NCBI GenBank assembly: GCA_020974905.1
Contig: CP087563.1
Span: 2,728,001-2,792,000, forward strand
DNA: 64,000 nt
From: Planctomycetes bacterium syqfu
GTDB lineage: Bacteria; Planctomycetota; Phycisphaerae; Phycisphaerales; Phycisphaeraceae
Reading direction: 5' to 3'
How positions within the stretch are numbered: the first letter of the stretch is position 1; each line of letters starts with the position of its first letter. The position numbers and the translations under genes are program-made. Below the pieces are notes generated by a model, which saw only the letters and a list, made by a program, of their open reading frames with translations, ran no database searches and had not been told where the DNA came from. This document shows, one piece after another, positions 1-8,587 of this stretch.

Positions 1-661
1 GAATCAGCCAGTTTTCGTCATAAGGCAAACGATAAAGATTCAACGCATCGCGATAAGCGGTATAGCGATTACGTACACCCGGCAATTGCGTCTCCAAAGT
101 GATCGCACCGGCGTAACCGATTTGATGATGCCCAAGATCGTGCAGATGCCCCATCGCTTCCAATGAACCCCGATAGACATCCTGCATGCAATAGTCGATG
201 GGAAGATTCTCCACCGCACCAAACACCTGCACATTAGGCAGTCGAGTAAGCTCCTTTTCCAACTCCTTGTATTGATACATATAACCAAGCGGACCAACCA
301 CTGTCGCCTCTACACGGTGCTCTGCCAATTGCGTCAATGCCTGCTTGACCTGATCCAATTGGCCATTGGTCAGCATGATGTTGAGGGTGTATCCCATTTC
401 GCGAACATGCTGGCTGAGCATGTCCAAAACAGTCGAATAATGCGGATTCCTCGGGCTGGCACGCAGGCAGATGCCAATGGTTTTGGTCTTCCCCTTGGAA
501 AGTGACCGGGCCATATGCGATGGCTGATATCCGATCTTCTGAGCGTACTCACGAATGCGGTTGGCCGTCTTCTCGGCAACATTTTTTCGGTAATTAAGCG
601 CATTACTCACCGTCATCGGAGAAACACCTAAGTCTTTACCTATTTTATAAATAGTTGTCAT
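1..661 (-). CDS. LacI-family transcriptional regulator (3' part cut by window edge)
   Basis: The frame opens at an ATG at 661 and stays open to the window edge, giving about 220 residues of a regulator that is normally 330-350. The N-terminus, MTTIYKIGKDLGVSPMTVSN, followed by ALNYRKNVAEKTANRIREYA, is the LacI helix-turn-helix and hinge. The stretch after it (TIGICLRASPRNPHYSTVLD) starts the periplasmic-binding-protein-like effector domain. Family knowledge says such proteins bind DNA as dimers and let go when a sugar binds. A palindrome lies just upstream of the start, so autoregulation is likely. The ligand cannot be told from this part; the nearby sulfatase and lyase genes make a sugar released from a polysaccharide the natural guess. 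Confident family call, unknown target. Confidence 0.9.
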   Translation of the reverse strand, partial: MTTIYKIGKDLGVSPMTVSNALNYRKNVAEKTANRIREYAQKIGYQPSHMARSLSKGKTKTIGICLRASPRNPHYSTVLDMLSQHVREMGYTLNIMLTNGQLDQVKQALTQLAEHRVEATVVGPLGYMYQYKELEKELTRLPNVQVFGAVENLPIDYCMQDVYRGSLEAMGHLHDLGHHQIGYAGAITLETQLPGVRNRYTAYRDALNLYRLPYDENWLI

Positions 662-684
662 TGTTCAGTATCTATAAGTTTATG

Positions 685-707
685 TTTACCGGTAAAATTT
701 TACCGGT
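685..707. promoter_or_regulatory. Palindromic LacI-type operator upstream of the LacI gene
   Basis: Positions 688-707 form a perfect 20-bp palindrome, ACCGGTAAAATTTTACCGGT. Its left half together with the three preceding bases is itself a perfect 12-mer, TTTACCGGTAAA (685-696), with the central CG typical of LacI-family operators. It lies 24 bp upstream of the LacI ATG at 661, so it probably mediates autoregulation. Two overlapping half-sites could hold two dimers. The position fits; binding is inferred. Confidence 0.7.
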
Positions 708-1097
708 CTAATATCTCAAGTCAACCAATTGAGATACAAAATTTTGATTTATTATCAAATCAAAGTGCCAACACTCAAATCAATCGAGTAGGTATTCATG
801 ACGTAAAAAAGCTGAAGATTGATTTTAAAGCTACGGTAAAACCCATACTTAACTCAATAGTTACAGGCAGTCATGTCACATAGGCATTAGCATTAATCAA
901 CTCATGAAATGTAGCAGATCACGCATCGATTCGCCCAGTTTCCAGTGCCAAATTCGGTGCCAGGAAAACCGCCCCGGTGCCAGAAATGGTGCCAAACGTC
1001 AGTCTGGGATAGGCGTTTGCTGTCAATTGCTGACAAAAGAACTGCGATTATGATCAACCCCAGAATCGCCCTAACTCTCGCCCTGTGCGCAAAATAA

Positions 1098-1128
1098 ACA
1101 ACGGCTGACATTTGCTGTCAGCCGTTGT
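1098..1128 (-). terminator. Intrinsic terminator just after the tRNA-Gly 3' end
   Basis: A perfect 13-bp stem (ACAACGGCTGACA and its complement) with a 5-nt loop. On the minus strand it is followed by TTATTTT. It starts six bases after the tRNA-like 3' end, so it looks like the native terminator of the tRNA gene whose 3' half remains at 1134-1177. Confidence 0.7.
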
Positions 1129-1133
1129 CAAAG

Positions 1134-1177
1134 AGCGGGTGAACGGACTCGAACCGTCGACAATCACGTTGGCAACG
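1134..1177 (-). pseudogene. 3' half of tRNA-Gly(GCC), probable attachment-site scar
   Basis: On the minus strand this 44-nt stretch reads, in order, the anticodon loop TTGCCAA (anticodon GCC), the 3' strand of the anticodon stem, the variable loop, a T-arm with GGTTCGAGTCC and the acceptor strand CACCCGC followed by T. The 5' half that should pair with it (GCGGGTG acceptor, D-arm) is absent: the bases before the loop do not pair with CGTGA. An exact 3' half starting at the anticodon loop and keeping its terminator is what integration of a tyrosine-integrase element leaves at its far end. In that model the element lies at higher coordinates and the older chromosome at lower ones. No second copy of this core was seen in the window. 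Confidence 0.75.
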
Positions 1178-1489
1178 GGGTGTTGTGGGTTGCAAGTATC
1201 GATTTATCAAATATTTAAGTGACGTGCGTTAAACAGTGCCGGATTCGGTGACATGGGGACAATTTAACATAAATTGCGTCTTCATAAGGTGTTGCGAATA
1301 TTATCACTCGGTGCCGATTCTGCCTGGTTCTATCCCTTGACCACGACGTTGGGCCGTGTGGCGTTTGGGCGTGTTGGGTGGCCACGGTTACCACTATGAC
1401 AATCAAACGCCGTGTTGCCAAACCTCGTAACAATTCGCAGTACCGCTACACTGCAATCAATTTGACGCAAAGTATTGGCCCTGGGAATA
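1178..1489. other. Gene-free stretch between tRNA scar and sulfatase
   Basis: No convincing coding frame is visible. Short frames here lack ribosome-binding sites and read as low-complexity basic peptides. The neighbouring interval 720-1090 also has no gene and carries four GTGCCA repeats near 945-1000 of unknown meaning. Confidence 0.5.
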
Positions 1490-2866
1490 TCAAAATACAA
1501 TTGGCACATTTTTGAGTGCGTCATCATATTTGTTCATACGCTTCTGCAATGCATCGACCAATGACTCAATGATCTGTTCATCGCCTGCTTTGCCATAGAG
1601 ATCTTGGGTTTCCCATGGATCGTTTTGAAGATCAAATAGTTGTACCTTGTCCGTGCCCGGATATTGCGTGCCTGACTGCTGTTCCTGTTTGTAATAGCGA
1701 ATGAGTTTGTAACGAATGTCTCGAACACTTCGCTGCAAATCGAGGTACAGGCTAAACACGTGTGAATGTGGCGAGTCATGGCCAGCCATCACAGGCACCA
1801 GATCACGGGCGGTCACCGTGTCGGGTATGTCGATCCCCAAAAGATTGATCAAGGTTGGATACAAGTCCGGCGTCTGCGTGATCTGTTGCAAGGACACACC
1901 CCTTGGCACACCCGGCCCCCGGAGTATCAGCGGCACCCGCACCGAGTGTTCATACATATTCTGCTTGCCCATTAAGCCATGCTGACCGACAGCCAGTCCG
2001 TGGTCAGCGGTGTAGACGACAATGGTGTTCTCCAGTTCACCGCGTTTTTCCAGTGCATCAAGTATCAGCCCCATGTGATGGTCCTGATGACTGATGATCG
2101 CGTAGTAATCTGAGATGTGCTGCTTGATTTGTGCTTCATCCCGTGGAAAGTCGGCAAGCGCTTCATCACGGATCGTGAGATGGCCCTGGTCAAAAGGATG
2201 CTGTTGTTGATAATTCTCAGGCAGCGGTATCTTGTCAGCAGGATACATGTCTTGATAAGCCTTGGGGGCTTGGCGTGGATCATGAGGTGAAGTAAAAGCC
2301 ACGTTCAAGTAGAACGGTTTGATGCCATCATAGTGATTCAAAAAATCCAATGCAGCATCCGTGAACCGCTCGGTGGAATGCTTGTCTTTGATGTGCTCCT
2401 GGCTTTTGTCGTACTGGCAATGAGGGTCATAGTCATAGGTAGGCACAGCATAGTGATCGCTCATACCGCCGAAGAAAATTTCAGCCCCGTCAGCAAACGA
2501 ACGATTGCACGAGGCGTGATCGTTGTGCCATTTGCCGATCATGTATGTGTGATAGCCAGCCTTGCCCAACGCCTGTCCTAAGGTCACACGGTCAGGATCA
2601 ATGGTGCGAACATCCGGCGGTTTGTGATCTCGATAGTCTTTGTGAAGGGAAGCTTCATAGACACACGTGCCGGTATGCAGAGCAGCACGGGTGGGAATGC
2701 AAACGGCTGCACTGTAACCACCCGTATGCCAATTCTGTGTAAACGTCACCCCCTCGCGGATCAGTCGGTCCATGTTGGGTGTCTTAACTGTCATGTCGCC
2801 ATGTGCAGCAATCGCATCAAAACGATGGTCATCTGCCATCATCACTAAAACATTCGGACGTTTCAT
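1490..2866 (-). CDS. Type I sulfatase (formylglycine-dependent, S1 family)
   Basis: A 458-residue sulfatase. The N-terminus NVLVMMADDH gives the metal-binding aspartates at residues 12-13. The activation motif C56-I-P-T-R60 is the C-type signature, in which Cys56 would be oxidised to formylglycine by a sulfatase-modifying enzyme. Later, VYTADHGLAVGQHG supplies further metal ligands. The family hydrolyses sulfate esters on sugars. The length is normal. No signal peptide is visible: the protein begins directly with MKRPNVLVMM, and an in-frame stop (TGA) lies seven codons before the chosen start. It may therefore act inside the cell on imported oligosaccharides, unlike most secreted planctomycete sulfatases. 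It is followed downstream by nothing on this strand; the fold-back element at 2951-3090 lies in its 5' region. Substrate unknown. Confidence 0.93.
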   Translation of the reverse strand: MKRPNVLVMMADDHRFDAIAAHGDMTVKTPNMDRLIREGVTFTQNWHTGGYSAAVCIPTRAALHTGTCVYEASLHKDYRDHKPPDVRTIDPDRVTLGQALGKAGYHTYMIGKWHNDHASCNRSFADGAEIFFGGMSDHYAVPTYDYDPHCQYDKSQEHIKDKHSTERFTDAALDFLNHYDGIKPFYLNVAFTSPHDPRQAPKAYQDMYPADKIPLPENYQQQHPFDQGHLTIRDEALADFPRDEAQIKQHISDYYAIISHQDHHMGLILDALEKRGELENTIVVYTADHGLAVGQHGLMGKQNMYEHSVRVPLILRGPGVPRGVSLQQITQTPDLYPTLINLLGIDIPDTVTARDLVPVMAGHDSPHSHVFSLYLDLQRSVRDIRYKLIRYYKQEQQSGTQYPGTDKVQLFDLQNDPWETQDLYGKAGDEQIIESLVDALQKRMNKYDDALKNVPIVF

Positions 2867-2950
2867 ATCAAAGTATACCTGTCAAAGCATCATTCAAAAT
2901 CAGCAAACAAATTGCCTTACAGACAACTACACAGCTATAGCAGATTGCAT

Positions 2951-3090
2951 CATTACTTGCCGCTTTGCAATACCCGCTCAATTGCCCCGCAGGAATCGGC
3001 TAACGCCACTTCCCGCGGCTTTATCGTGAATATAAAAAGCCGCTGGAAGCCGAAGGATTCGGGCGGGTGCCTTGTTGCGGCAAGTAATAA
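2951..3090. repeat. Long imperfect fold-back element
   Basis: About 140 bp that folds on itself. The outer arms TTACTTGCCGC (2953) and GCGGCAAGTAA (end about 3088) are perfect complements. Inner arms follow in order: ACCCGC with GGGCGGGT, GAATC with GATTC, CTTCC with GGAAG, and GCGGCTTT with AAAGCCGC around a central AT-rich loop. It sits 85 bp upstream of the sulfatase start. It could be a bidirectional terminator, a MITE-like insertion or a structured 5' leader. The rest of 2867-3249 holds no credible gene. Confidence 0.65.
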
Positions 3091-3249
3091 CACAAACGCC
3101 TCTAAGCCTATTGACGTAGCAGAAACATAGAACCCAGGTTGAGAACCCATCGAACAACAAAGCAAACTTTTCACAACGGATGCGAGGTCGTTTATCGTAT
3201 TGCAACCAGGCGATGCAATCCCAGGAACGCATGGCTTTATTGCGTGGAA

Positions 3250-4728
3250 TCATTGGCATTTGGTGATGACAACATATTGACCATTGGGCGTAGCAGTCAA
3301 CTGATTTTGCTGACCATTTGAAAGTGTGATGGTAATGGGAACAGACGCCTGACCGCGTGTGATCAATCGAATGAGTGCGCGATCTTGAAGTTCCAAACCG
3401 GACCAGATCACGCCGTCGTATTCCGGTTCAGGCCACTCGAAATTCATCGGCTGGCCATTTTCCAGAAAGTCACGATAGGTCAGCGTTTCTTCCATAATCG
3501 CACGCGTGTCTTCGATACATTGGAAATTTTTCAGCGCACTTTTATTGCTACTGGGGTCCGGATCCGTACTGGTATGAAAGACGTACATGCCATCATTACC
3601 GCGCAGCCACATGTGACGCATCATCTCACGATAGGATGGGCGTGACATGCCAAGGGGAAAGTCATCACTCGTATCGACGAATGGACCGATGTAGGAAATG
3701 ATGGGACAGTTGATGGGTGTGTTACGGGCGGTGGAGCTGAAAGTGCGCAGCGTCATATGATAAAAAATTTCATCGACGCGTTGCTGCGTCGCTTCCTGGG
3801 GTTCGATATAACGCGAAAGGTGTCTGCCATAGGCATAGACATTGGGCATGCTCACCACCCCATCAGCCAGTTGGCGGACAGCATGTGTATTGCCCAACAC
3901 ATCAAAAGCAGGGGTTTGATAACCTGAGTCGACAAAGCAGTAATTGCCCCAGAGAGCATTTGGCGCTAGCGTGGCGAGCGTTTGCAGGTAGATTTGATTA
4001 AATATCTCAGCTCTTAAGTCTGAGGTGTATTGTTTGAATATCTCAAAACTGTTTGCAGCATCGGGATTCAACAATTTTGCCCTGTTTTCCGGGACTTTGT
4101 TAAAAGCATAAAAGGTGCCGTTCCAGGGTAAAGGCTGGGTTTCATGGTCAGACCAGAGACCGGCGATGGGCAATCCAAGTTGAGTAAACGCTTGGATATT
4201 TTCACGGAGATTACCAACAGCCAGGCTGGTATCAAATCGATCGACCACCGGGAAGGACTTATCTTGCCAAGTGACCCAATTATTCTGATCGGGCCACAGA
4301 CCTTCAACCGCAAACGGGATATGCGGGATGAGCAAATGCAATGGCAGTCCGGCATTGACGATCGCCTCAGCCAAGCGTAAATGTTTTGCCTCAGGTAAGC
4401 CGGCACGTTGATCAGCATGCTTGTGAATGATCTGAACGTTGAGTAACACACCCCGTGATGCCAGCGCATTGATCACGTCAACCATCTCATCCATCGACGC
4501 CGTCGCCGGATCAAACGGCAGATCCGGTTGACGCCAAAGCATGATCATCTGCCTGTCGGTCATATCCACAGTCATCGGTTGGACATGTTCCAGAAAATGC
4601 TCAACGTCAAAAGGAATCTGGTCTTCTGCATAGACGCTATTTAATGATGTTCCCAACAACAGAAGACTGCCAAGTAGCAGGCAGATTCCACATGGTAGAA
4701 GTCGAAATGGTTTAGGTAACTTTTTCAT
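3250..4728 (-). CDS. Secreted protein of unknown family, TIM-barrel-like
   Basis: A 492-residue protein with a clear signal peptide: a basic start MKKLPKPFRLL, a Leu-rich core and a likely cut after SVYA near residue 34. A ribosome-binding site (AAGGATC) precedes the ATG. The body has alternating hydrophobic strands and helices (VLLNVQIIHKH, LPLHLLIPHIP, IAGLWSDHETQ), as in a (beta/alpha)8 glycoside-hydrolase-like barrel. The DHE in GLWSDHETQPLPWNG is a possible active-site cluster. I do not recognise a named family. It lies 20 bp downstream of the lyase-like gene 4749-7697 on the same strand, so the two are almost surely co-transcribed and may attack the same polysaccharide. Confidence 0.6.
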   Translation of the reverse strand: MKKLPKPFRLLPCGICLLLGSLLLLGTSLNSVYAEDQIPFDVEHFLEHVQPMTVDMTDRQMIMLWRQPDLPFDPATASMDEMVDVINALASRGVLLNVQIIHKHADQRAGLPEAKHLRLAEAIVNAGLPLHLLIPHIPFAVEGLWPDQNNWVTWQDKSFPVVDRFDTSLAVGNLRENIQAFTQLGLPIAGLWSDHETQPLPWNGTFYAFNKVPENRAKLLNPDAANSFEIFKQYTSDLRAEIFNQIYLQTLATLAPNALWGNYCFVDSGYQTPAFDVLGNTHAVRQLADGVVSMPNVYAYGRHLSRYIEPQEATQQRVDEIFYHMTLRTFSSTARNTPINCPIISYIGPFVDTSDDFPLGMSRPSYREMMRHMWLRGNDGMYVFHTSTDPDPSSNKSALKNFQCIEDTRAIMEETLTYRDFLENGQPMNFEWPEPEYDGVIWSGLELQDRALIRLITRGQASVPITITLSNGQQNQLTATPNGQYVVITKCQ

Positions 4729-4748
4729 CGTGCAAAGATCCTTGGTTA

Positions 4749-7697
4749 TTATTTACCCATGCTCAAGACGGATAACGGTCCTTTGAGACGTTGCCCGCCC
4801 ACAAGGTAAATTTCCGGTTGCTGTTGATAGGTCAGTAAAACAAAATGATCGTGGGTTTGGGTCGAAAGCATCAAACCAATGGCTTGGGTTGCCGGCTGAA
4901 CATGGCCGACTTGATCGGTCACCTCCACGCGCGTGATGGATGTGAAGTTGTTGGTTTCTCTGGGCGCTCGTCCAGTAAACACCGTTGCCAACCAGGCATC
5001 TTGACGGTCCTTAAAACGGAGTATGTGCAGCGGTAGTTTCCTGGGATGCCAATTGGTTTGAGAGGTTGCGTGCAACCATGTCATGCCATCGCCTATTGCA
5101 CGGAAGTTGCCCTGATTGCCGCGTCCCATGGGATACTCGATGTTGACCTCTGAAATGACATCATGAAACAATTGTGGCGATTGAAGGTATTGATACCCAT
5201 CGCCCTGCTCGCTTAATGCCGGGAATGCCGTTGCGTCAGCCAATCCCTTTTGCTTACCCAATGCATCGGGCGGGAGCATCCAGAGAAAATCAAAGTCGTG
5301 AGGTTTGTCCGCCTGGGCCTGATCAATGACCAACCCAATGTCATCGATGAGTAACATTGCCCGCGACCAGACGACGCCTGGCCAACCTGGACGAGTCGAA
5401 GATCGCCGCCAAAGCCCAATGGTATTGCCAGCGTCGTCGGTCTTACTGATGAGCATCTGTGCACTCAAAGATGAACCGACATGACCATCAACCAGCAAAC
5501 CGTTGCCCGACGCGGAGGTATAGGAAAACTTGCTGTTTTGATACCCGTAACCAATGCGCATCGACTGGTAATTGATGGGACGTTGCCCTCGGTAAAACGC
5601 GGGTGAAAGCAGCACAATTCCGCCACGATAGACCGGACTCCCCCAATTGATTGTGGCTGCCATTTTCAAATTCTGTTCTGTGTCAGTTTGTCGGAAAACC
5701 GTATAGCCGGCATGTTCAAGTGTGGAGATGCGGGGTAAAACTTGCCCTGCGACTGTTTGCTCCAATGGATGTTTCAGCCCCTCCCACGTGTCTGTGAAGT
5801 CCTGGGCAATTTCAATAAACTGCGGCTCAGGCCAATGATGTGCAGCACTCAGATAAACGGCTGGTGACTTGCGCACACGACCGTCCAATGCCCGGGCAAT
5901 CGGAGCTTCAAACAAACGCTTAAAAGTCGGTGTGTATGCGGGGACCCCCAACTGATCCAGGCGGTCAGCAAAATGCGTCATGGGTTTAAGCGACGCAAAG
6001 TGATATGCCTGATCGCGTTCGACGGAATAGCCATCTGCATCAAAATCATCTGCCCATTGCTGCTTGATTCCCGCGGGGCCGTCCCATGCTTCGGCAGCAA
6101 GGTCATAACGCTTGGCAAGCAAAGCCGCCCCACCGTAGCTGGCGTTGACTTCGGCTTGCTGGTTGGAAGCCACGCGGTGAATGCGGATCACCTTGGCAGC
6201 CTCTGCCATGAGATTCTCTCGAATCAAAGTTTCCTGCTCAGCCGTCAATACGCCCGAACCCAACACCATATCTGCCGCATCCACCAACGGCTCAAACCAC
6301 CAGGACTCCTGGAGCATCGCCCAACCAATTTTGGCCTGAAATGCTGTACTTCTAGGGTTAAAGCAGGGATAGTCGGGGTAGCGACTGGCATACTCAAGGA
6401 GTATCTTGCCTGCCTGTTTGTAATACTCAGACTCGCCGGTTAAGTAACCGACTTTGGCTAACTTCAAAGCACCTTCTGACAAATAGCGATGATGCATATA
6501 AGCTTCGGCTTTGATGACCTTTTCGGGAAATTCATTGATGGCCACATAGGCTTTCCGCCCTTCGGACCAGACTTTGCCAATCCCGTGATAACGCAGCGGC
6601 TTGTTGGTTTTCCGATCATAAAATGAATTGGGATTGCCATGCAGAATGTCCGGGGGTGTGGTGTCGATGGTCAATAAAATTTGAGCTTGCTCCATCAACT
6701 TTTTCCCACGTCGGGATTGAAGGTATGCTTCAACGCGCTTGGGATCAGCCTCGGGTAAAAACCACGGATGAGGCTTGGCTTTGGGCGGAACGACACCAAA
6801 CAGGTACTCGGGCACGTAACCCACCGTCGGCTGTAACAGTCTCTTGCCTGTGGAAGCATCCACTACCCATACCCCCACCGATTCGGCATACAAAGGAGAC
6901 AGGCCATCAAGTTGCTGCCTGGGACACTGTATGGTCACCGTCACCAACTGTTCACCGTTTGCAGCCAGTTCAATATGCTGCGGATGAACAACAGCTTGAA
7001 AGTGTTGGAGCTGTTGGGAATCCAATTGCATGTCAAGCGATTGCGGTTTTGAAAGCTTGTTATGCAGCAACAGGCGATGTGTAATCTTCAAACCATTGGC
7101 CGAGATTTCTGATTGATAACGTGGCTTGGCATCGGTCAATTTCAGACCCGAAGTTGAGAACTGGACCGGTCCCAATGCCATCTTTAAATGGGGGGATGCT
7201 TCGGTGACACCTTTGGGACTGAGCTTGGCAGTCAACTGGACGCGGACTTTCTCGTAGGTTCGCTCAAAGCGGTAAATATCGTCATCCATTGCCATGTTCA
7301 ACTGCACGCGATGTTGTTTGCCATCGGCATGGCGGATACCGAGTTTTTCCAGGTAATAGCGCCGGTGATCCGTGGAAGCGGGATAGCCAAAAACTTCCAG
7401 GACGAGGGAGGATTCACTGCCGAGAAGAGTCACATCAAACGATACGACATCAGCGTTGATGGCTTTGAGTTGATCGCGATCAAACTCAGCAGCAACTTTG
7501 TACGCACCCGCCGGTTTTTCGACATCAAGCAGCTGCGATGCTTCTGGGTGAGCCGATTGGGGTTGGATGATGTGATTGGGTTGCTCGACCCCCTGCCAGT
7601 TTGCCTGCAACGTTGGCTGAGCATGAAGATTGACTGCGAACATGCCACTTAAGACAAGTATTGTTAATGTGAGCATGATGGGTTTGGGCAAGCACAT
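4749..7697 (-). CDS. Secreted polysaccharide lyase-like protein (heparinase II/III or alginate-lyase-like)
   Basis: A 982-residue secreted protein; signal peptide MCLPKPIMLTLTILVLSGMF, cut likely after NLHA near 26. Residues about 30-310 look like beta-sandwich. The middle (about 330-620) is helical with Trp/Tyr-rich segments, FQAKIGWAMLQESWWFEPLV and NQQAEVNASYGGAALLAKRY, as in the (alpha/alpha) toroid of heparinase II/III and PL8/PL17-type lyases. The C-terminal third (GYTVFRQTD, then LLVDGHVGSSL) resembles the beta-sandwich of that superfamily. Asn/His/Tyr residues in NASYGG and RDQAYHFASL are candidate catalytic positions. Family knowledge: such enzymes cleave uronic-acid polymers by beta-elimination. 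Exact substrate unknown; PL family assignment is tentative. Operon with 3250-4728. Confidence 0.68.
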   Translation of the reverse strand: MCLPKPIMLTLTILVLSGMFAVNLHAQPTLQANWQGVEQPNHIIQPQSAHPEASQLLDVEKPAGAYKVAAEFDRDQLKAINADVVSFDVTLLGSESSLVLEVFGYPASTDHRRYYLEKLGIRHADGKQHRVQLNMAMDDDIYRFERTYEKVRVQLTAKLSPKGVTEASPHLKMALGPVQFSTSGLKLTDAKPRYQSEISANGLKITHRLLLHNKLSKPQSLDMQLDSQQLQHFQAVVHPQHIELAANGEQLVTVTIQCPRQQLDGLSPLYAESVGVWVVDASTGKRLLQPTVGYVPEYLFGVVPPKAKPHPWFLPEADPKRVEAYLQSRRGKKLMEQAQILLTIDTTPPDILHGNPNSFYDRKTNKPLRYHGIGKVWSEGRKAYVAINEFPEKVIKAEAYMHHRYLSEGALKLAKVGYLTGESEYYKQAGKILLEYASRYPDYPCFNPRSTAFQAKIGWAMLQESWWFEPLVDAADMVLGSGVLTAEQETLIRENLMAEAAKVIRIHRVASNQQAEVNASYGGAALLAKRYDLAAEAWDGPAGIKQQWADDFDADGYSVERDQAYHFASLKPMTHFADRLDQLGVPAYTPTFKRLFEAPIARALDGRVRKSPAVYLSAAHHWPEPQFIEIAQDFTDTWEGLKHPLEQTVAGQVLPRISTLEHAGYTVFRQTDTEQNLKMAATINWGSPVYRGGIVLLSPAFYRGQRPINYQSMRIGYGYQNSKFSYTSASGNGLLVDGHVGSSLSAQMLISKTDDAGNTIGLWRRSSTRPGWPGVVWSRAMLLIDDIGLVIDQAQADKPHDFDFLWMLPPDALGKQKGLADATAFPALSEQGDGYQYLQSPQLFHDVISEVNIEYPMGRGNQGNFRAIGDGMTWLHATSQTNWHPRKLPLHILRFKDRQDAWLATVFTGRAPRETNNFTSITRVEVTDQVGHVQPATQAIGLMLSTQTHDHFVLLTYQQQPEIYLVGGQRLKGPLSVLSMGK

Positions 7698-7763
7698 GAT
7701 GGTTTAAACACTCCAAAACAAGTGTGCGTACTGGCAATGATAGTTTGGAAAAATAGACTTGGA

Positions 7764-8510
7764 TCAGTGATAGAAGCCGCGGTTGTTATGCCACCATTCT
7801 GACGGATCAGGTCCGCCCAGATCAGCGCCTGAATTGTTACTCACCGATCCGACATGCCAATCCAGGTACATGACATTGGCTGAGCCCAGATGACGCAGTC
7901 CCATCAAGTAAGTCGTGCTGAAGTAACGTCTTCTGACTTCGATTGAATCATCTGCAACAGAACCAAGCAACGAAGGACGCGGATAGTCCGAATACCGATG
8001 GCCTGACTTGACCGGATCAGATTCTGTCGTATTAAAAACATAGCCGTTTACTGCATTGGATGTGGGGAATTGGGCATAGGCTGCATATTCACTGTCCAGC
8101 GGTCGCTTATCTTCAGGACAGACAAACATGGTGGTATAACCAGGATCGAAGGTGTTAGGCCCTGAATAAGCAGAGATCACATGCCACCATGAATGACGAG
8201 TGGTCGAAAAGCGTGGATCAAGTCGATTGTTGTAGCGATTACCGGGTAGTTGGTCGTTAACATCCATGATGAATTGCGACAGTGATATGCCATGGTTATG
8301 CAGCATGGTTGCGCATTTGATTTTACGCGCAGAGGCCCGCGCACTTGAAAGAGCTGGAAGCAAAATGGCAATCAACAAGGAGATAATCGAAATCACCACA
8401 AGCAATTCAATCAACGTAAAACCGTCAGACAATCGCGTCCGCTGGGCATGTCTTGGGAATTCGGGGAGATTTTGAAGCGTGAGAACAGTATCATCAATGC
8501 TGGCAATCAT
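7764..8510 (-). CDS. Pseudopilin-like protein (prepilin N-terminal methylation domain, DUF1559-like)
   Basis: About 248 residues. The start at 8510 is chosen because GGAGG lies 7 nt upstream; a longer frame begins at 8555 without such a site. After a roughly 30-residue leader comes the prepilin site [20 protein letters not shown], with the hydrophobic spine of a type II secretion or type IV pseudopilin. The rest, with KCATMLHNHG early and a C-terminal NVMYLDWHVGSV, matches the planctomycete/Lentisphaerae paralogue family with an H-X9-DG-like ending. These proteins occur in dozens of copies per genome; their individual roles are not known. It faces the GntR gene 8588-9709 across a 77-bp shared control region, so that regulator probably controls it. 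Confidence 0.9.
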   Translation of the reverse strand: MIASIDDTVLTLQNLPEFPRHAQRTRLSDGFTLIELLVVISIISLLIAILLPALSSARASARKIKCATMLHNHGISLSQFIMDVNDQLPGNRYNNRLDPRFSTTRHSWWHVISAYSGPNTFDPGYTTMFVCPEDKRPLDSEYAAYAQFPTSNAVNGYVFNTTESDPVKSGHRYSDYPRPSLLGSVADDSIEVRRRYFSTTYLMGLRHLGSANVMYLDWHVGSVSNNSGADLGGPDPSEWWHNNRGFYH

Positions 8511-8557
8511 AAACATGCCTCCATGACATGTAGTAAAACGAACCGTGCGACACAATC

Positions 8558-8575
8558 AACCTGTATAGATAGGTT
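8558..8575. promoter_or_regulatory. Candidate operator between pseudopilin and GntR genes
   Basis: AACCT (8558-8562) and AGGTT (8571-8575) form an inverted repeat with an 8-bp TATA-like spacer in the short intergenic region between two divergent genes. The position 13 bp before the regulator ATG fits autorepression by the GntR protein. Inference only. Confidence 0.4.
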
Positions 8576-8587
8576 ACAGATAATACT

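Noticed and set aside
1215-1527. Short minus-strand frames next to the tRNA scar
   Set aside because: Basic His/Thr-rich translations, no start signals, one overlaps the sulfatase end.
2953-3259. Two overlapping minus-strand frames of 73 and 93 residues
   Set aside because: Both run through the fold-back element and lack ribosome-binding sites or a plausible fold.
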